This document shows positions 1 to 8,963 of a DNA stretch of 43,500 bases, piece after piece. This DNA comes from Balneolales bacterium. GTDB lineage: Bacteria > Bacteroidota > Rhodothermia > Balneolales > Natronogracilivirgulaceae. A program made the position numbers and the translations under genes. The first letter of the stretch is position 1; every line of letters begins with the position of its first letter. Below the pieces are notes generated by a model that was given only the letters and a program-made list of their open reading frames with translations, had not been told where the DNA came from and did no database searches. Where the stretch lies: NCBI GenBank assembly GCA_007134845.1, contig SLKA01000050.1, forward strand, positions 1 through 43,500. Reading direction: 5' to 3'.

Positions 1-912
1 CCGGAGGTTGATTTCGATGATATCACCTGTGAAGCAAGATTTTTGAACCGCTGGTTCAGCTTTCCGCTCTTCATATCATCAATGACCGGAGGTCATCACG
101 AGGCCACCCCGGTCAATGCCATCATTGCCGCTTTTTGCGAACGATTCAATCTGCCCTTTGGTGTCGGCAGCCAGCGTGCCATGTTGGAGGACCCTTCCAC
201 CAGAAACAGTTTCTCAGTGGTGCGTGAAGAGGCGCCTTCCGCTTTCATCGCTTCCAATATCGGTGGCGCCCAGCTGGCAGACGGGCTCGAAAAAAAGCAT
301 GTGGATCTGCTTATCGATACGATCCGGGCCGATGCCATCATCATTCATCTCAATCCACTTCAGGAATTGCGGCAAAAGCACGGCGACCGGCGTTTCAGCG
401 GCATTCGAGAGGGCATCCGCTCCCTGGTGAAAGATGTCCAGGTGCCCGTTATTGTCAAGGAAACCGGTGCCGGCCTTTCAGAAAGTGTGATCTCCCAGCT
501 TATCGATTGCGGAGTTGCTGCTGTTGATGTCGCCGGCGCCGGAGGAACGAGCTGGGGCCGGGTCGAGAACATCAGAAACGAATTAAAAGACCGTCATTTC
601 ACCGATAACTGGGGCATTCCGACTGTTGACTGCATAATGACAGCAAGTGAAGCAGTCCGGGACAAGTGTGAGCTGATTGCTTCGGGTGGAATCCGCGGAA
701 GCGAGGATATTGCCAAAAGCCTCTGCATGGGGGCTGTTATAGCAGGAGCGGCCCAACCTGTGATACAGGCAATTCACAAGGGGGGGTATGAAGGCCTTGA
801 AGCCATGTTCAAGGGATGGGAAGATGATTTTCGCACTGTTTTGTGCCTTCTGGGATGTGAACGTCCCACCGATCTGGATATGATCCACCTTCGCCGGGTT
901 CAAAGTCGATGA
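1..912 (+). CDS. fni: Type 2 isopentenyl-diphosphate isomerase, 5' truncated by the window edge
   Basis: FMN-dependent isomerase that interconverts IPP and DMAPP in the cytoplasm, supplying the starter for the prenyl synthase just downstream. The frame is open from base 1, so the TTG at 43 is internal. 303 codons are visible and the family usually has about 340-360, so roughly 30-50 N-terminal residues are missing. Visible signatures, numbered in the fragment: SSMTGG (26-31), GSQRA, HLNPLQE (the type 2 HLNxxQE substrate/Mg site, around 115-121), VKETGAGLS, DVAGAGGTSW and ASGGIRG (FMN phosphate region). The TGA at 910-912 lies 13 bp before the first possible start of the next gene, so the two are probably co-transcribed. 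The family call is firm; only the N-terminus is unseen. Confidence 0.95.
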   Translation, partial: PEVDFDDITCEARFLNRWFSFPLFISSMTGGHHEATPVNAIIAAFCERFNLPFGVGSQRAMLEDPSTRNSFSVVREEAPSAFIASNIGGAQLADGLEKKHVDLLIDTIRADAIIIHLNPLQELRQKHGDRRFSGIREGIRSLVKDVQVPVIVKETGAGLSESVISQLIDCGVAAVDVAGAGGTSWGRVENIRNELKDRHFTDNWGIPTVDCIMTASEAVRDKCELIASGGIRGSEDIAKSLCMGAVIAGAAQPVIQAIHKGGYEGLEAMFKGWEDDFRTVLCLLGCERPTDLDMIHLRRVQSR

Positions 913-925
913 TGGACATTCTTTT

Positions 926-1999
926 TTGTATATTTGCCTCCCTGAGCACCTGTCCCTGCATCTGTACCTGCTAACTAATTCTGAAAAAAAACTTCGTAAC
1001 AACTGCACATTGCAAGATATCAGCACACAATTAGACGATCTTCTTGATTCCGCTTTTAATTCGCTTCCCGTGCCGGAACAACCCGAATCCCTCTATGATC
1101 CGGTCCGTTATATCATGGATTTGGGCGGAAAAAGATTGCGTCCGCGCCTTCTTTTACTCACTGCCGGACTTTGTGGTGTGAAACCCGGGGACGCCATGCC
1201 CGCTGCTCTGGCGGTCGAGATGCTGCATAACTTCACATTGATTCACGATGACATGATGGATAACGCCGGTACCCGCCGCGGCAAACCGACTGTTCACGTG
1301 AAATGGAACAGTGCCACTGCAATCTTGTCCGGTGATGTCATGTTTGTACTGGCCATGAAGCAGCTTGCTGCCCAGTCTCAGCATGCCGGTCTTTCGGGTG
1401 CCGGCAGCACCAGGCTGATGCAACGATTTCTCGATGCGGTCCAGATTGTCTGCGACGGACAGGCTATGGATATGGACTTCGAGCAGCGAGATGACGTGAG
1501 TCTGACCGAATACCTCGACATGATTGGCGCCAAAACGGCGGCTCTCATCAGCTGTTCTATGGAGCTCGGGGCGATGACAGCCGATGCTGATGACAAGGTA
1601 GTGCGGGATTGCGGTGAGATCGGACATCATGCCGGACTTGCTTTTCAGATCCAGGACGATCTCCTCGATGCAGTGGGTGATGCGGCAATATTCGGAAAGA
1701 AAGCGGGAGGTGATATTATTGAAGGAAAAAAGACGTGGCTCACCATCCTTGCCCTTGAGCGGGCCGACGATACTGACCGGCTGCTTCTCAGGCAGATCCT
1801 GAATGACAAAAACACAGGTGAGTCAGATATACTCAGGGTAATTCGCATCTATCATGATCTTGGCGTGCTCGATGATGCCATCAAAGCTGTAAAAAATCAC
1901 TATGCTAACGCCTTGCAGATACTTGACCGATTTGAAAAATCCGTATACCGGGAGGAAATAAAAGTACTTCTTGACAAGTTAAAGGTACGGGACAACTGA
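926..1999 (+). CDS. All-trans polyprenyl diphosphate synthase (probably short chain, FPP/GGPP type)
   Basis: Head-to-tail condensation of IPP onto allylic diphosphates in the cytoplasm, using products of the adjacent isomerase. It carries GKRLRPRLL, the first Asp-rich motif HDDMMD followed by GTRRGKPTVH, and the second Asp-rich motif QIQDDLLD. The residue five before the first Asp motif is Phe (FTLIH-DDMMD). In this family a bulky aromatic there usually limits the product to about C15-C20, whereas long-chain IspB-type enzymes have Ala, so a GGPP-like product is inferred. There is no ATG before the GKR motif. The start is a TTG, either at 926 (357 aa, 13 bp after fni) or at 1010 (329 aa, closer to the normal family length). 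I list the longer form but the true start is uncertain. Confidence 0.92.
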   Translation: MYICLPEHLSLHLYLLTNSEKKLRNNCTLQDISTQLDDLLDSAFNSLPVPEQPESLYDPVRYIMDLGGKRLRPRLLLLTAGLCGVKPGDAMPAALAVEMLHNFTLIHDDMMDNAGTRRGKPTVHVKWNSATAILSGDVMFVLAMKQLAAQSQHAGLSGAGSTRLMQRFLDAVQIVCDGQAMDMDFEQRDDVSLTEYLDMIGAKTAALISCSMELGAMTADADDKVVRDCGEIGHHAGLAFQIQDDLLDAVGDAAIFGKKAGGDIIEGKKTWLTILALERADDTDRLLLRQILNDKNTGESDILRVIRIYHDLGVLDDAIKAVKNHYANALQILDRFEKSVYREEIKVLLDKLKVRDN

Positions 2000-2029
2000 G
2001 GGCACATTACGTATAACCATTAAAATTTT

Positions 2030-2848
2030 ATGTTGAAAACCAATAAGATCCTGACATTGCTGCTGGTTCTTTTAGTCGCTGTCGGATGCAGATCCAGCCA
2101 GACCATTCGTCCGGGTGACACCATCGACGTAGCTTACGAAAAGGCTATGGGCCTGTATGAAAGGGAGCGCTATGCGCAGGCTTCCAGAGCGTTCGAGACC
2201 GTGCTGTCCATGGGCAGAGGCACTGATTTTGCTGCTGATGCACAGTTTTTTCTTGCAAAAAGCCATTTCCATAACCGTGCCTATCTAACTGCCGCCAGTG
2301 AATTCCGGCGGTTCTCAAGAAATTACAGCCGTGACGACAGGCGCCAGGAAGCCGAATTTATGGAAGCCTACTCTCACTACAGACTGAGTCCCCGGTACAA
2401 TCTGGATCAGACGGAAACATACAATGCACTGGACCGCTTTCAGCTGTTTGTAACGCGGTATCCCGGCACAGAGCTGGCGGCAGAGGCACAGGAGTACATG
2501 GATGAACTGCGCGACAAGCTGGCAAAGAAAAAGTTCAATGCGGCTGAAATGTACATGCGTATCCGTGAATACCGGTCGGCAGCCCTCTACTATGGACTGA
2601 CGGTGGAACGCTATCCGGGCAGTTCATTTGCTGAAGAAGCGCTTCTAAACCAGATTCTGGCGTATGTCTACTATGCCGAAAACAGTGTTCGAGAGCGGCA
2701 GCAGGAACGTTATGAAATGGCGGTGGAAGCATATCAGCAGTATCTGCAAATCTTTCCCCGTGGCCAAAACAGAGAGCTGGCGGAAGACTACTATGACCGT
2801 GCACTTACCGGACTTGCCAGCGTATCAACGGCAACCGCGGAACGCTGA
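2030..2848 (+). CDS. bamD: Outer-membrane assembly lipoprotein BamD
   Basis: Predicted lipoprotein subunit of the BAM complex that folds beta-barrel proteins into the outer membrane. The N-terminus is a short lipoprotein signal with lipobox VAVGC (Cys20). The rest, about 250 residues, is helical with TPR-like repeats rich in the alternating Ala/Tyr/Phe pattern of BamD/ComL (for example ERYAQASRAFETVL and EYRSAALYYGLTVERYPGS). Length 272 aa, against about 245 in E. coli. It begins 30 bp after the prenyl synthase and ends 3 bp before nadD, so it sits in the same operon. Family membership rests on the lipobox plus the TPR pattern; another OM TPR lipoprotein is possible but less likely. Confidence 0.88.
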   Translation: MLKTNKILTLLLVLLVAVGCRSSQTIRPGDTIDVAYEKAMGLYERERYAQASRAFETVLSMGRGTDFAADAQFFLAKSHFHNRAYLTAASEFRRFSRNYSRDDRRQEAEFMEAYSHYRLSPRYNLDQTETYNALDRFQLFVTRYPGTELAAEAQEYMDELRDKLAKKKFNAAEMYMRIREYRSAALYYGLTVERYPGSSFAEEALLNQILAYVYYAENSVRERQQERYEMAVEAYQQYLQIFPRGQNRELAEDYYDRALTGLASVSTATAER

Positions 2849-2851
2849 CGG

Positions 2852-3457
2852 ATGGGTACAGGGCTTTTTTTCGGCACTTTCAATCCGGTTCACCGCGGCC
2901 ATGAAGAAATGGTATCATCTTTTCTGGCCAGCGAGTGGGTAGACGACTTGTGGATTATCCTCACACCTTCACCGCCTCATAAGCACATGGTTGATATTGC
3001 GCCGTTTGCAGATCGCTGGAATATGCTGGAAGAGGTGTTTGCCGACAGGAAAGGGGTGCGGCTTTCTGACATTGAGCAGAGAATTCCATCTCCGCACTAC
3101 ACCATTCGAACATTGACATTTCTCAGGAACAGCTATCCGGACCGTTTACTTTATCTTTGCATTGGTTCAGACACGCTGCAGACACTTCCAACCTGGTATG
3201 AGTTTGAAAAAATATCCCACAAAACCGAGCTTCTTGTTGCAGAAAGACCCGGTATTTCCCTGAGCAAACCACCGGAACTGAGAAACTTTACTGTCCATTA
3301 CTGCGAACACAGAGAAAAGGATATCTCATCCACTTCCATCCGAAAAGCATTGTCGGATGGACATGCTCCGGGACCGGATATACTCAATCCGGCTGTTCTG
3401 GATTATATTCAACAAGAGGGTTTATACGGAGTTGGCCGGAAAAGCGTCGATAGTTGA
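2852..3457 (+). CDS. nadD: Nicotinate-nucleotide adenylyltransferase
   Basis: Transfers AMP from ATP to nicotinate mononucleotide in NAD synthesis (cytoplasm). It has the nucleotidyltransferase signature GLFFGTFNPVHRGH at the N-terminus (residues 4-17), with the HxGH-type motif, and the C-terminal ISSTSIRKAL motif of NadD. 201 aa is a normal length. The ATG lies 3 bp after the bamD stop, implying translational coupling with bamD. The downstream end converges with tadA on the other strand across a 61 bp gap, in which I see no obvious terminator. Confidence 0.95.
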   Translation: MGTGLFFGTFNPVHRGHEEMVSSFLASEWVDDLWIILTPSPPHKHMVDIAPFADRWNMLEEVFADRKGVRLSDIEQRIPSPHYTIRTLTFLRNSYPDRLLYLCIGSDTLQTLPTWYEFEKISHKTELLVAERPGISLSKPPELRNFTVHYCEHREKDISSTSIRKALSDGHAPGPDILNPAVLDYIQQEGLYGVGRKSVDS

Positions 3458-3518
3458 TTGATACTTGATTAATACACGCAAGGATAACATCTGCATAATA
3501 AATCTCCGATTCGGCTTG

Positions 3519-4016
3519 TCACCCCTGGTTGTCTTTTAACCGCAGGCGTTCAAAGAATGCAAGGAGCAGCGATTCGCTCTCCTGCTCCATAACCCCGTGA
3601 AGCACTTCAATCCGGTGGTTGAGCACAGGATGTTCTGCAATATTCAAAATACTGCCACAGGCTCCGGCTTTTTCGTCTTGGGCTCCTATGACAAGTTTAC
3701 TGATTTTTGCCCAGACCAGAGCTCCCGCACACATTGGACAGGGTTCAAGTGTGACATACATAGTGCAATCGGCCAGGTATTTTTCACCGAGATGGCTGAA
3801 TGCCGCTGAAAGAGCAATCATTTCAGCATGGGCAGTGGGGTCGGTGAGCAGTTCCACCTGGTTGTGTCCGCGTGCGATGATCCGGTTTTTGTGGACAATT
3901 ACCGCTCCCACAGGCACTTCTCCGGCTTCCGCTGCTATTTCAGCCTCAGTAAAAGCCTGTTTCATAAAACGGTAGTGGTTGGTGTTGGAAAATAAACCCG
4001 GTGAAGTAGTAGTCAT
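3519..4016 (-). CDS. tadA: tRNA-specific adenosine deaminase
   Basis: Deaminates A34 to inosine in tRNA-Arg(ACG), needed for decoding CGN codons. Zinc-site motifs are clear: DPTAHAEMIAL (His ligand and catalytic Glu) and LEPCPMCAGAL (two Cys ligands). The frame stays open to 4133, but the extra 39 residues are a low-complexity Asp/Thr run and would overlap the promoter region of apt. I therefore place the start at the ATG ending at 4016 (165 aa, normal for the family). A further internal ATG at 3965 would also give a possible 148 aa form. Divergent from apt, with about 160 bp of shared upstream DNA. Confidence 0.93.
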   Translation of the reverse strand: MTTTSPGLFSNTNHYRFMKQAFTEAEIAAEAGEVPVGAVIVHKNRIIARGHNQVELLTDPTAHAEMIALSAAFSHLGEKYLADCTMYVTLEPCPMCAGALVWAKISKLVIGAQDEKAGACGSILNIAEHPVLNHRIEVLHGVMEQESESLLLAFFERLRLKDNQG

Positions 4017-4177
4017 GAATTGCGAAAATTTTGTATCAGAATGAGGATCTGTGTCAGAATCTGTATTTGTATCAGCACCAGTAGCAGGGCGTGCATCTGC
4101 AAAAATGCCGGCAGAATATATTTTTAAAAACAAGCATTATTGTTATAATGAGCACTTTATTTGAAGAGCAAAAAATT

Positions 4178-4726
4178 ATGACAACAACATCTTTCGATGA
4201 CAAAGATATCGAACTGATCCGAAAGAAAATCAGGGATATTCCTGATTTTCCCAAGAAAGGGATCATTTTCAAGGATATCACACCTGTTCTGCAGGATCCC
4301 ATGACCCTGGTACTGACCTCAAAACTGCTTATGCAGCCCTTTTTGGGGCAGAACGTCGATCTCGTCGCAGGCATTGAATCCCGTGGATTTATTTTCGGAA
4401 CCCGGATGGCCACCGATCTGGATGCCGGTTTCATACCGGTCCGCAAGCCGAACAAGCTTCCATCAGACAAGATATCGGTGGAGTATGAACTTGAATATGG
4501 TACGGATCAGCTTGAGATGCATTCGGATGCTATCAAAAAGGGTGACCGTGTGGTCATTCATGATGATCTCATGGCAACCGGAGGTTCAGCCAGGGCAGCT
4601 TCGGAGCTTATCACTTCTCTGGGCGGAGTGGTAATAGGCTATTCCTTTGTGCTGGAATTAACTTTCCTGAATGGAAAGTTAAAACTTGAAACGGGAATAC
4701 CGGTTCATTCGTTGTTGAAAATATAA
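4178..4726 (+). CDS. apt: Adenine phosphoribosyltransferase
   Basis: Salvages adenine to AMP using PRPP. The type I phosphoribosyltransferase signature VVIHDDLMATGGSARAA is in the C-terminal half, and the N-terminus has the Apt pattern IRDIPDFPKKGIIFKDITPVL. The frame is open from 4091, with alternative ATGs at 4091, 4148 and 4178. The ATG at 4178 gives 182 aa and aligns with the usual Apt N-terminus, so I use it; 4148 would add ten residues. No strong Shine-Dalgarno sequence is present at either. It is followed by a 231 bp AT-rich gap before the next gene. Confidence 0.95.
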   Translation: MTTTSFDDKDIELIRKKIRDIPDFPKKGIIFKDITPVLQDPMTLVLTSKLLMQPFLGQNVDLVAGIESRGFIFGTRMATDLDAGFIPVRKPNKLPSDKISVEYELEYGTDQLEMHSDAIKKGDRVVIHDDLMATGGSARAASELITSLGGVVIGYSFVLELTFLNGKLKLETGIPVHSLLKI

Positions 4727-4957
4727 CAGGAGTTGTGTATATAAAGTGTTGAAAGTTATGATTTAACATAGGATATTATGATCAATTCGGGAATAATCTT
4801 TGAATTGGTTGTTTTATTACGTTGTTTTTTTTGATATTTTCACCGGTAACGTTCATGCTTATAATTATTTAGCACAAGTGTTCAAAGGTTTTATGTAAAC
4901 AACTTCAACAAACGTAACAAGATCAATCAAAAAATTAACACTAAAAAAATGGTCTCA
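4727..4957. other. AT-rich intergenic region, presumed promoter of the following unknown gene pair
   Basis: About 230 bp without a convincing ORF, with T-rich stretches around 4831-4840 and 4860-4870. It presumably carries the promoter for the lipoprotein and coiled-coil genes that follow. I cannot point to a clear conserved box or hairpin in it. Confidence 0.4.
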
Positions 4958-5413
4958 ATGAAACATCTCAGATTACTGGGGAACATCTCAGCGGCTATGC
5001 TGCTTGTCTTTGCAGTTGCCTGCGGCCCCTCACTAACCCTAACTGATGTGGATTACGCCCAGCCAATGGAATCCGTAGCATCACCCGACCAGGACGGTAA
5101 CGTGCAGGACGTCCGCTTGGGAGTCAGCTTCAACGTTACTCCCCTGAATGTCAAGGAGCGTGGTGAAGGTGCATCACTTCCCGAAGAAGTGCGCTTTATA
5201 CGTAGCAGAGACGGATACTACTTTGTGACGGCTCCCGGGTACAACAACGTCTATGTGTTCGAAGCAAAAGAGCGTGTCCTGGATCTGCACGAAATCATTC
5301 GTGTTTCGGGAGCAGGTCTGGCCAACCCGGCTTTCAATCAGCGGTCTCCATACATCCAGCTTATAGATGGGGATGTTGAGTATCGTCTGACCAAAGACGG
5401 CCTTGCAAATTAA
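4958..5413 (+). CDS. Small exported lipoprotein of unknown function
   Basis: I do not recognise this protein. It has a typical lipoprotein signal ending in lipobox AVAC with Cys22 when started at the ATG at 4958; an in-frame ATG at 4949 adds three residues. The mature part is about 130 residues, with beta-type alternation and no Cys. It starts with a Pro/Ser/Thr-rich segment followed by a compact domain containing VRFIRSRDGYYFVTAPGYNNVYVFEAKE. It precedes the coiled-coil membrane protein gene by 32 bp and is very probably co-transcribed with it, so the two products may act together at the envelope. No catalytic motif is visible. Confidence 0.75.
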   Translation: MKHLRLLGNISAAMLLVFAVACGPSLTLTDVDYAQPMESVASPDQDGNVQDVRLGVSFNVTPLNVKERGEGASLPEEVRFIRSRDGYYFVTAPGYNNVYVFEAKERVLDLHEIIRVSGAGLANPAFNQRSPYIQLIDGDVEYRLTKDGLAN

Positions 5414-5445
5414 ACCGAAATTTTAAGCTACAAGTATAAAGAACA

Positions 5446-6711
5446 ATGGAAAAGCTAACTATTAAAACTGTACTGGCAACTCTCCTCGTACTCGCTGTGG
5501 GATTTTCCGGTCAGGTGCAGGCACAATTTCAGTCTGATTTTCAGATCAAGCAAAATTTTGACCGAGATCATGCCGAGATACTTGACGCCCTCAAAACCGT
5601 TCAGACGAACGAGGAAGTAAATCAACTCATTGAAGATCTCAATGAAATGGAACGCAGATACCGTGACGATGCATCTATGCTTAACCGGGTGCTCTATCCC
5701 GAAACAGTACAGAACCGCATGACCAATCTGCGTGAACTGGCTCAGGCAACCGGAGTGCATATTTCACGTATCGGTGAAAAGGGTGACACGGTTGTGGTTC
5801 TTGAAGAGCGAATTGCCGAGCTGACCACCGATGCTACAAGGTACCAGGCGCGCGCAGACTCCCTGAACACCGAGCTCGAAGCCATGCGTCGCTCACGCAA
5901 CGCCAATGCCGCTCAGGCTCGCCGACTGCGTCAGGAACTTGACAAACGCGATGCTTTCATCATAAATATGGTTGACTCCATCTTCGTGGCATATGAAAAT
6001 GTTGATCTGCAATCCCTTTCTCCGGCGGAACGGCGTGGACTGGTGCTCGAAATTGATGCCCAGAATGTGCTTGGTCATATAGAGTCGGTTGTTGATAACA
6101 ACATTTCGTTCCTGAACACCCACACTGAACTCAGTACGGAGGATTTCCTTAAACTCTACGCAGTACAGGTTGAGTTCGACCGGATGTGGGAGAATATGGG
6201 GCATGACCTTGCTGAAATTTATGTTTCCGAAACACGTCGCAGCGAACGGCTGGGAGCGATTGTTGAGAAGGTTGATGAATGGCAGATGCTGATCGATGAC
6301 GCAGCCTGGACCACTCTCCGCGATGGCTTCTCGCAGAACAACATCGAGCTTGCACCATTCAGAAACTCTCTTGAGTTCTACACTTCGCTCAATACCTATC
6401 TGGACGAAGCTATTGCCCGTGCAGAAGATAACGGCAGTGAAGAAGAGCTTGAAACATATCAGCACTTCGCTGACTTCTGGTTCAGTGATGTCAAGCCACG
6501 CTGGCAGCCGCATCTTATCAATGCGAATCTCATGACCTATGAGAACTTCAATACCATCGACGAGAAACTTACAGAGTGGAAGCTTCAGGCCCAGCCAACT
6601 TCCTATACCTTGCTTATATTATTGGGTCTTGCCATTATACTTGCTCTTGTGTTCCTTGCACTTTGGATACTGGCCAGGGGCCAAAATTCTCGGCCGGTTG
6701 AGAGGAGGTGA
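5446..6711 (+). CDS. Exported coiled-coil protein with a C-terminal membrane anchor, function unknown
   Basis: Unrecognised protein of 421 aa. It has a Sec signal peptide (residues 1 to about 27, ending QVQAQ), a long helical region with heptad-like coiled coil around residues 120-175 (EERIAELTTDATRYQARADSLNTE and on), an alpha-helical middle, and one hydrophobic segment near the C-terminus (about 389-411) followed by a short basic tail (ARGQNSRPVERR). The expected topology is periplasmic with an inner-membrane anchor. It follows the small lipoprotein gene by 32 bp and is closed by a rho-independent terminator, so the two genes form a self-contained unit. A structural or envelope-spanning role is only a guess. 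Confidence 0.75.
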   Translation: MEKLTIKTVLATLLVLAVGFSGQVQAQFQSDFQIKQNFDRDHAEILDALKTVQTNEEVNQLIEDLNEMERRYRDDASMLNRVLYPETVQNRMTNLRELAQATGVHISRIGEKGDTVVVLEERIAELTTDATRYQARADSLNTELEAMRRSRNANAAQARRLRQELDKRDAFIINMVDSIFVAYENVDLQSLSPAERRGLVLEIDAQNVLGHIESVVDNNISFLNTHTELSTEDFLKLYAVQVEFDRMWENMGHDLAEIYVSETRRSERLGAIVEKVDEWQMLIDDAAWTTLRDGFSQNNIELAPFRNSLEFYTSLNTYLDEAIARAEDNGSEEELETYQHFADFWFSDVKPRWQPHLINANLMTYENFNTIDEKLTEWKLQAQPTSYTLLILLGLAIILALVFLALWILARGQNSRPVERR

Positions 6712-6757
6712 TTGCGCGCGAATCACGTATTCAGTGATCGTACCGTATTGTTTTTCA

Positions 6758-6793
6758 AAGCCGGTTCCGATTTATTCGGTTCCGGCTTTTTTT
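6758..6793 (+). terminator. Rho-independent terminator after the coiled-coil gene
   Basis: Inverted arms at 6758-6770 and 6776-6788 pair over 13 positions with a 2x2 TT/TT internal loop and a 5-nt loop, followed by a T-run to 6793. It is oriented for plus-strand transcription. The convergent VWA gene ends 14 bp further on. Confidence 0.85.
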
Positions 6794-6806
6794 ACATTAT
6801 TATGTT

Positions 6807-8948
6807 TCAACTCAATGCCCGATATTTGCGAAGGCCCCACTCTACTGTCAGCAGTAAGATAACAAGGATAAACCAGAAGGGATGTCTGTGGAGTGCAATG
6901 CTTTGTGAAACCGTTTCTGTTCGTTGCTCAAAGCCAATCTGATCATTCATGATGTCAAGAAGTGTGGTCGCTTGTTCGTGTGGAAGGAAGCTTCCACCGG
7001 AAGTCCGGGCAATAAAGCGCAACAGGTCATCATCCCGGACGGTGTCAAGATATTCCCGGTTAACACCGCCGACATTGAACTGTCCGCTGCGGGTGTCGAT
7101 CTCTCTTTCACCCCGGCTGGCGACACCGGTATACCGATATGTTCCTTCAGGAAGGTTCCCGATTTCAAGCTGATAGCGACCGCCGCCCTCATTGCTCATG
7201 ATATAACGCCGGTCATCATCGGCGTCATCCCTTTCCAGAATTATGTCAATGACTGCATTTTGTTCCGGATCACCACCCTCATTACGCAGAAAACCATTCA
7301 GTACCGCCGGTTCGCCTATTTGGAAAACCGGGTCGGACGGTGCAAGATCGAGGAGTTGCTCATCAGGTTGCGCTGCTGTCCATTTTACAGTATTGTTCAG
7401 CAAATTCTCCCAGAACATACGGGTCTCCTCTCTGGTACTGAGTGTCCACCGATAGAAGTTATAGCCGTTCAGATGTGTGATATTTCTATTCCCGATTGTG
7501 CGGACAGCAAGAAACGGAGTATCAGTTGCATTGCCCCGGTATGATGTTTGCAGCAATACAGCAGCAGCCGGAGTGCTTTCAGCATGTTGTATTCCGCCCC
7601 TGGTTGGGACCAGTCGAATATCCTCTGGCATCTCAAAATCCAAAATGGCATGGCTGCTTTGATCGGTGGGCAGATGAAACTGTACATCGTGCCAGTTATA
7701 CCCGGATTGAAACCGGATGGGCAGCTGGCCGGAAAACAGTGACGAGAGCCGGAACAGATCCTGCCCTGCAGAACCGATCAGAAGAAGTGAATTTTCAGAA
7801 AAACGGTCGGCGACCTGTCGTGCATGGGATTCATCAAGATCCATGTGGGGAAAACCATGCAAAATGATCAGATCCAGAGTATCCGGACGATCGGGGAGAT
7901 CTCCTTCAGCATATCGATCCTGTGAAATCCATGTTCGGACTTCCAGTGAAATCTGCTTGTCCTCATTCAGAAACCTCCGAACATTCCTGACATCCGGATG
8001 CACTTCGTAGGCCAGATGCAAAATGCGTAACTGATCGTCCCGCACATCCACAGAAAACCACCTCGTATTGTTTTCCGAAGTCCATTCACCCGCCACCTCT
8101 GGTACATGGATACGGAACTGCTGAAGTCCCTCTTCTTCCATCATTATTTCAAATTGCACCTGCTGCACGGATCGCACATCAGATGACCGCAGGGTCTTCT
8201 CATCAAGAACCCTGTCATCCTGAATCAGCTGTACAGATATATCCTGATCCGGAAAGCCATCGTTAAGAATGGATGATTCGACGGTTAGACTGCTGTTCAG
8301 GGAAGCCGTAGGGTTATGTGTGACACGCTGCACCACGATATCGTTCTGCCTGGAGGTGTCTCCTATTCCGACGGTATATACCGGTACAGGCATGCGGGAT
8401 GCTGTTGCGGAGGGATCGCGTCCGGAAGTAACAATTCCATCGGTGACGAGTACCACAGCCTCATGCTGCTGAAGAATATCCATCAGACTGGACAGGGCAA
8501 GATCAATATTTGTGCGTGTACCGTCCATCTGAAGTTCGGAAGGTGAGTCAATGGAGTAAAGATCAGCGTCAAAACCGTAAGTATCGATAACAAGATGCTC
8601 GTATTCGCCTGTGCGCTCGGGCATCAGATGTGAAATCACTTCTCTATAATGCTCTTCGCCGCCATAATCGCCTTTTTCGATGGTAACACTCTCGCTGTTA
8701 TCCAGCAGCAGGGCAATGCGCACGGGTGAAATGATGTGCTCGCTTAGCGAGAAGACAGGGTTAAGCAACAACAGCAGCAGAAGCAGAAACGCGGCAGCTC
8801 TCAGCGCACCCAGAATCCAGCGCCATGAACGCGTTAGATTCTCAGTCCGCCAGTAGGTCCAGAAAGTGAGTGCCAGCAAGCCGGCAACAAGGAATGCAAT
8901 CGCAAAAGCCGGAAGGGCATTTTGGAAACCGTCAAATTGGATATCCAT
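6807..8948 (-). CDS. Membrane-anchored von Willebrand factor A domain protein
   Basis: 713 aa. Two N-terminal membrane helices (about residues 12-31 and 46-64) are followed by a VWA fold with a complete-looking metal (MIDAS) site: DNSES at 83-87, the Thr in DGTRTNIDLAL and the Asp in LVTDGIVTSG. A long middle part resembles the glutamine-amidotransferase-like region (DLIILHGFPHM) plus beta-sandwich segments found in such proteins. One C-terminal helix (about 690-707) follows. The start lies 15 bp after the moxR stop. MoxR ATPases are known to work with VWA proteins as metal-insertion or complex-remodelling chaperones; the target here is unknown. No DUF58 gene lies between them, which is unusual for this neighbourhood. 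Confidence 0.85.
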   Translation of the reverse strand: MDIQFDGFQNALPAFAIAFLVAGLLALTFWTYWRTENLTRSWRWILGALRAAAFLLLLLLLLNPVFSLSEHIISPVRIALLLDNSESVTIEKGDYGGEEHYREVISHLMPERTGEYEHLVIDTYGFDADLYSIDSPSELQMDGTRTNIDLALSSLMDILQQHEAVVLVTDGIVTSGRDPSATASRMPVPVYTVGIGDTSRQNDIVVQRVTHNPTASLNSSLTVESSILNDGFPDQDISVQLIQDDRVLDEKTLRSSDVRSVQQVQFEIMMEEEGLQQFRIHVPEVAGEWTSENNTRWFSVDVRDDQLRILHLAYEVHPDVRNVRRFLNEDKQISLEVRTWISQDRYAEGDLPDRPDTLDLIILHGFPHMDLDESHARQVADRFSENSLLLIGSAGQDLFRLSSLFSGQLPIRFQSGYNWHDVQFHLPTDQSSHAILDFEMPEDIRLVPTRGGIQHAESTPAAAVLLQTSYRGNATDTPFLAVRTIGNRNITHLNGYNFYRWTLSTREETRMFWENLLNNTVKWTAAQPDEQLLDLAPSDPVFQIGEPAVLNGFLRNEGGDPEQNAVIDIILERDDADDDRRYIMSNEGGGRYQLEIGNLPEGTYRYTGVASRGEREIDTRSGQFNVGGVNREYLDTVRDDDLLRFIARTSGGSFLPHEQATTLLDIMNDQIGFEQRTETVSQSIALHRHPFWFILVILLLTVEWGLRKYRALS

Positions 8949-8963
8949 ATATCCCGGTGTTTA

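Noticed and set aside
583-1026. Minus-strand frame of 147 codons across the fni/prenyl synthase junction
   Set aside because: Antisense shadow of two firmly identified genes, with no motif of its own.
4017-4133. N-terminal extension of tadA
   Set aside because: Low-complexity Asp/Thr sequence overlapping the apt upstream region; no similarity to TadA.
5893-6513. Minus-strand frame of 206 codons
   Set aside because: Antisense of the coiled-coil gene; the plus-strand product has a signal peptide, membrane anchor and terminator.
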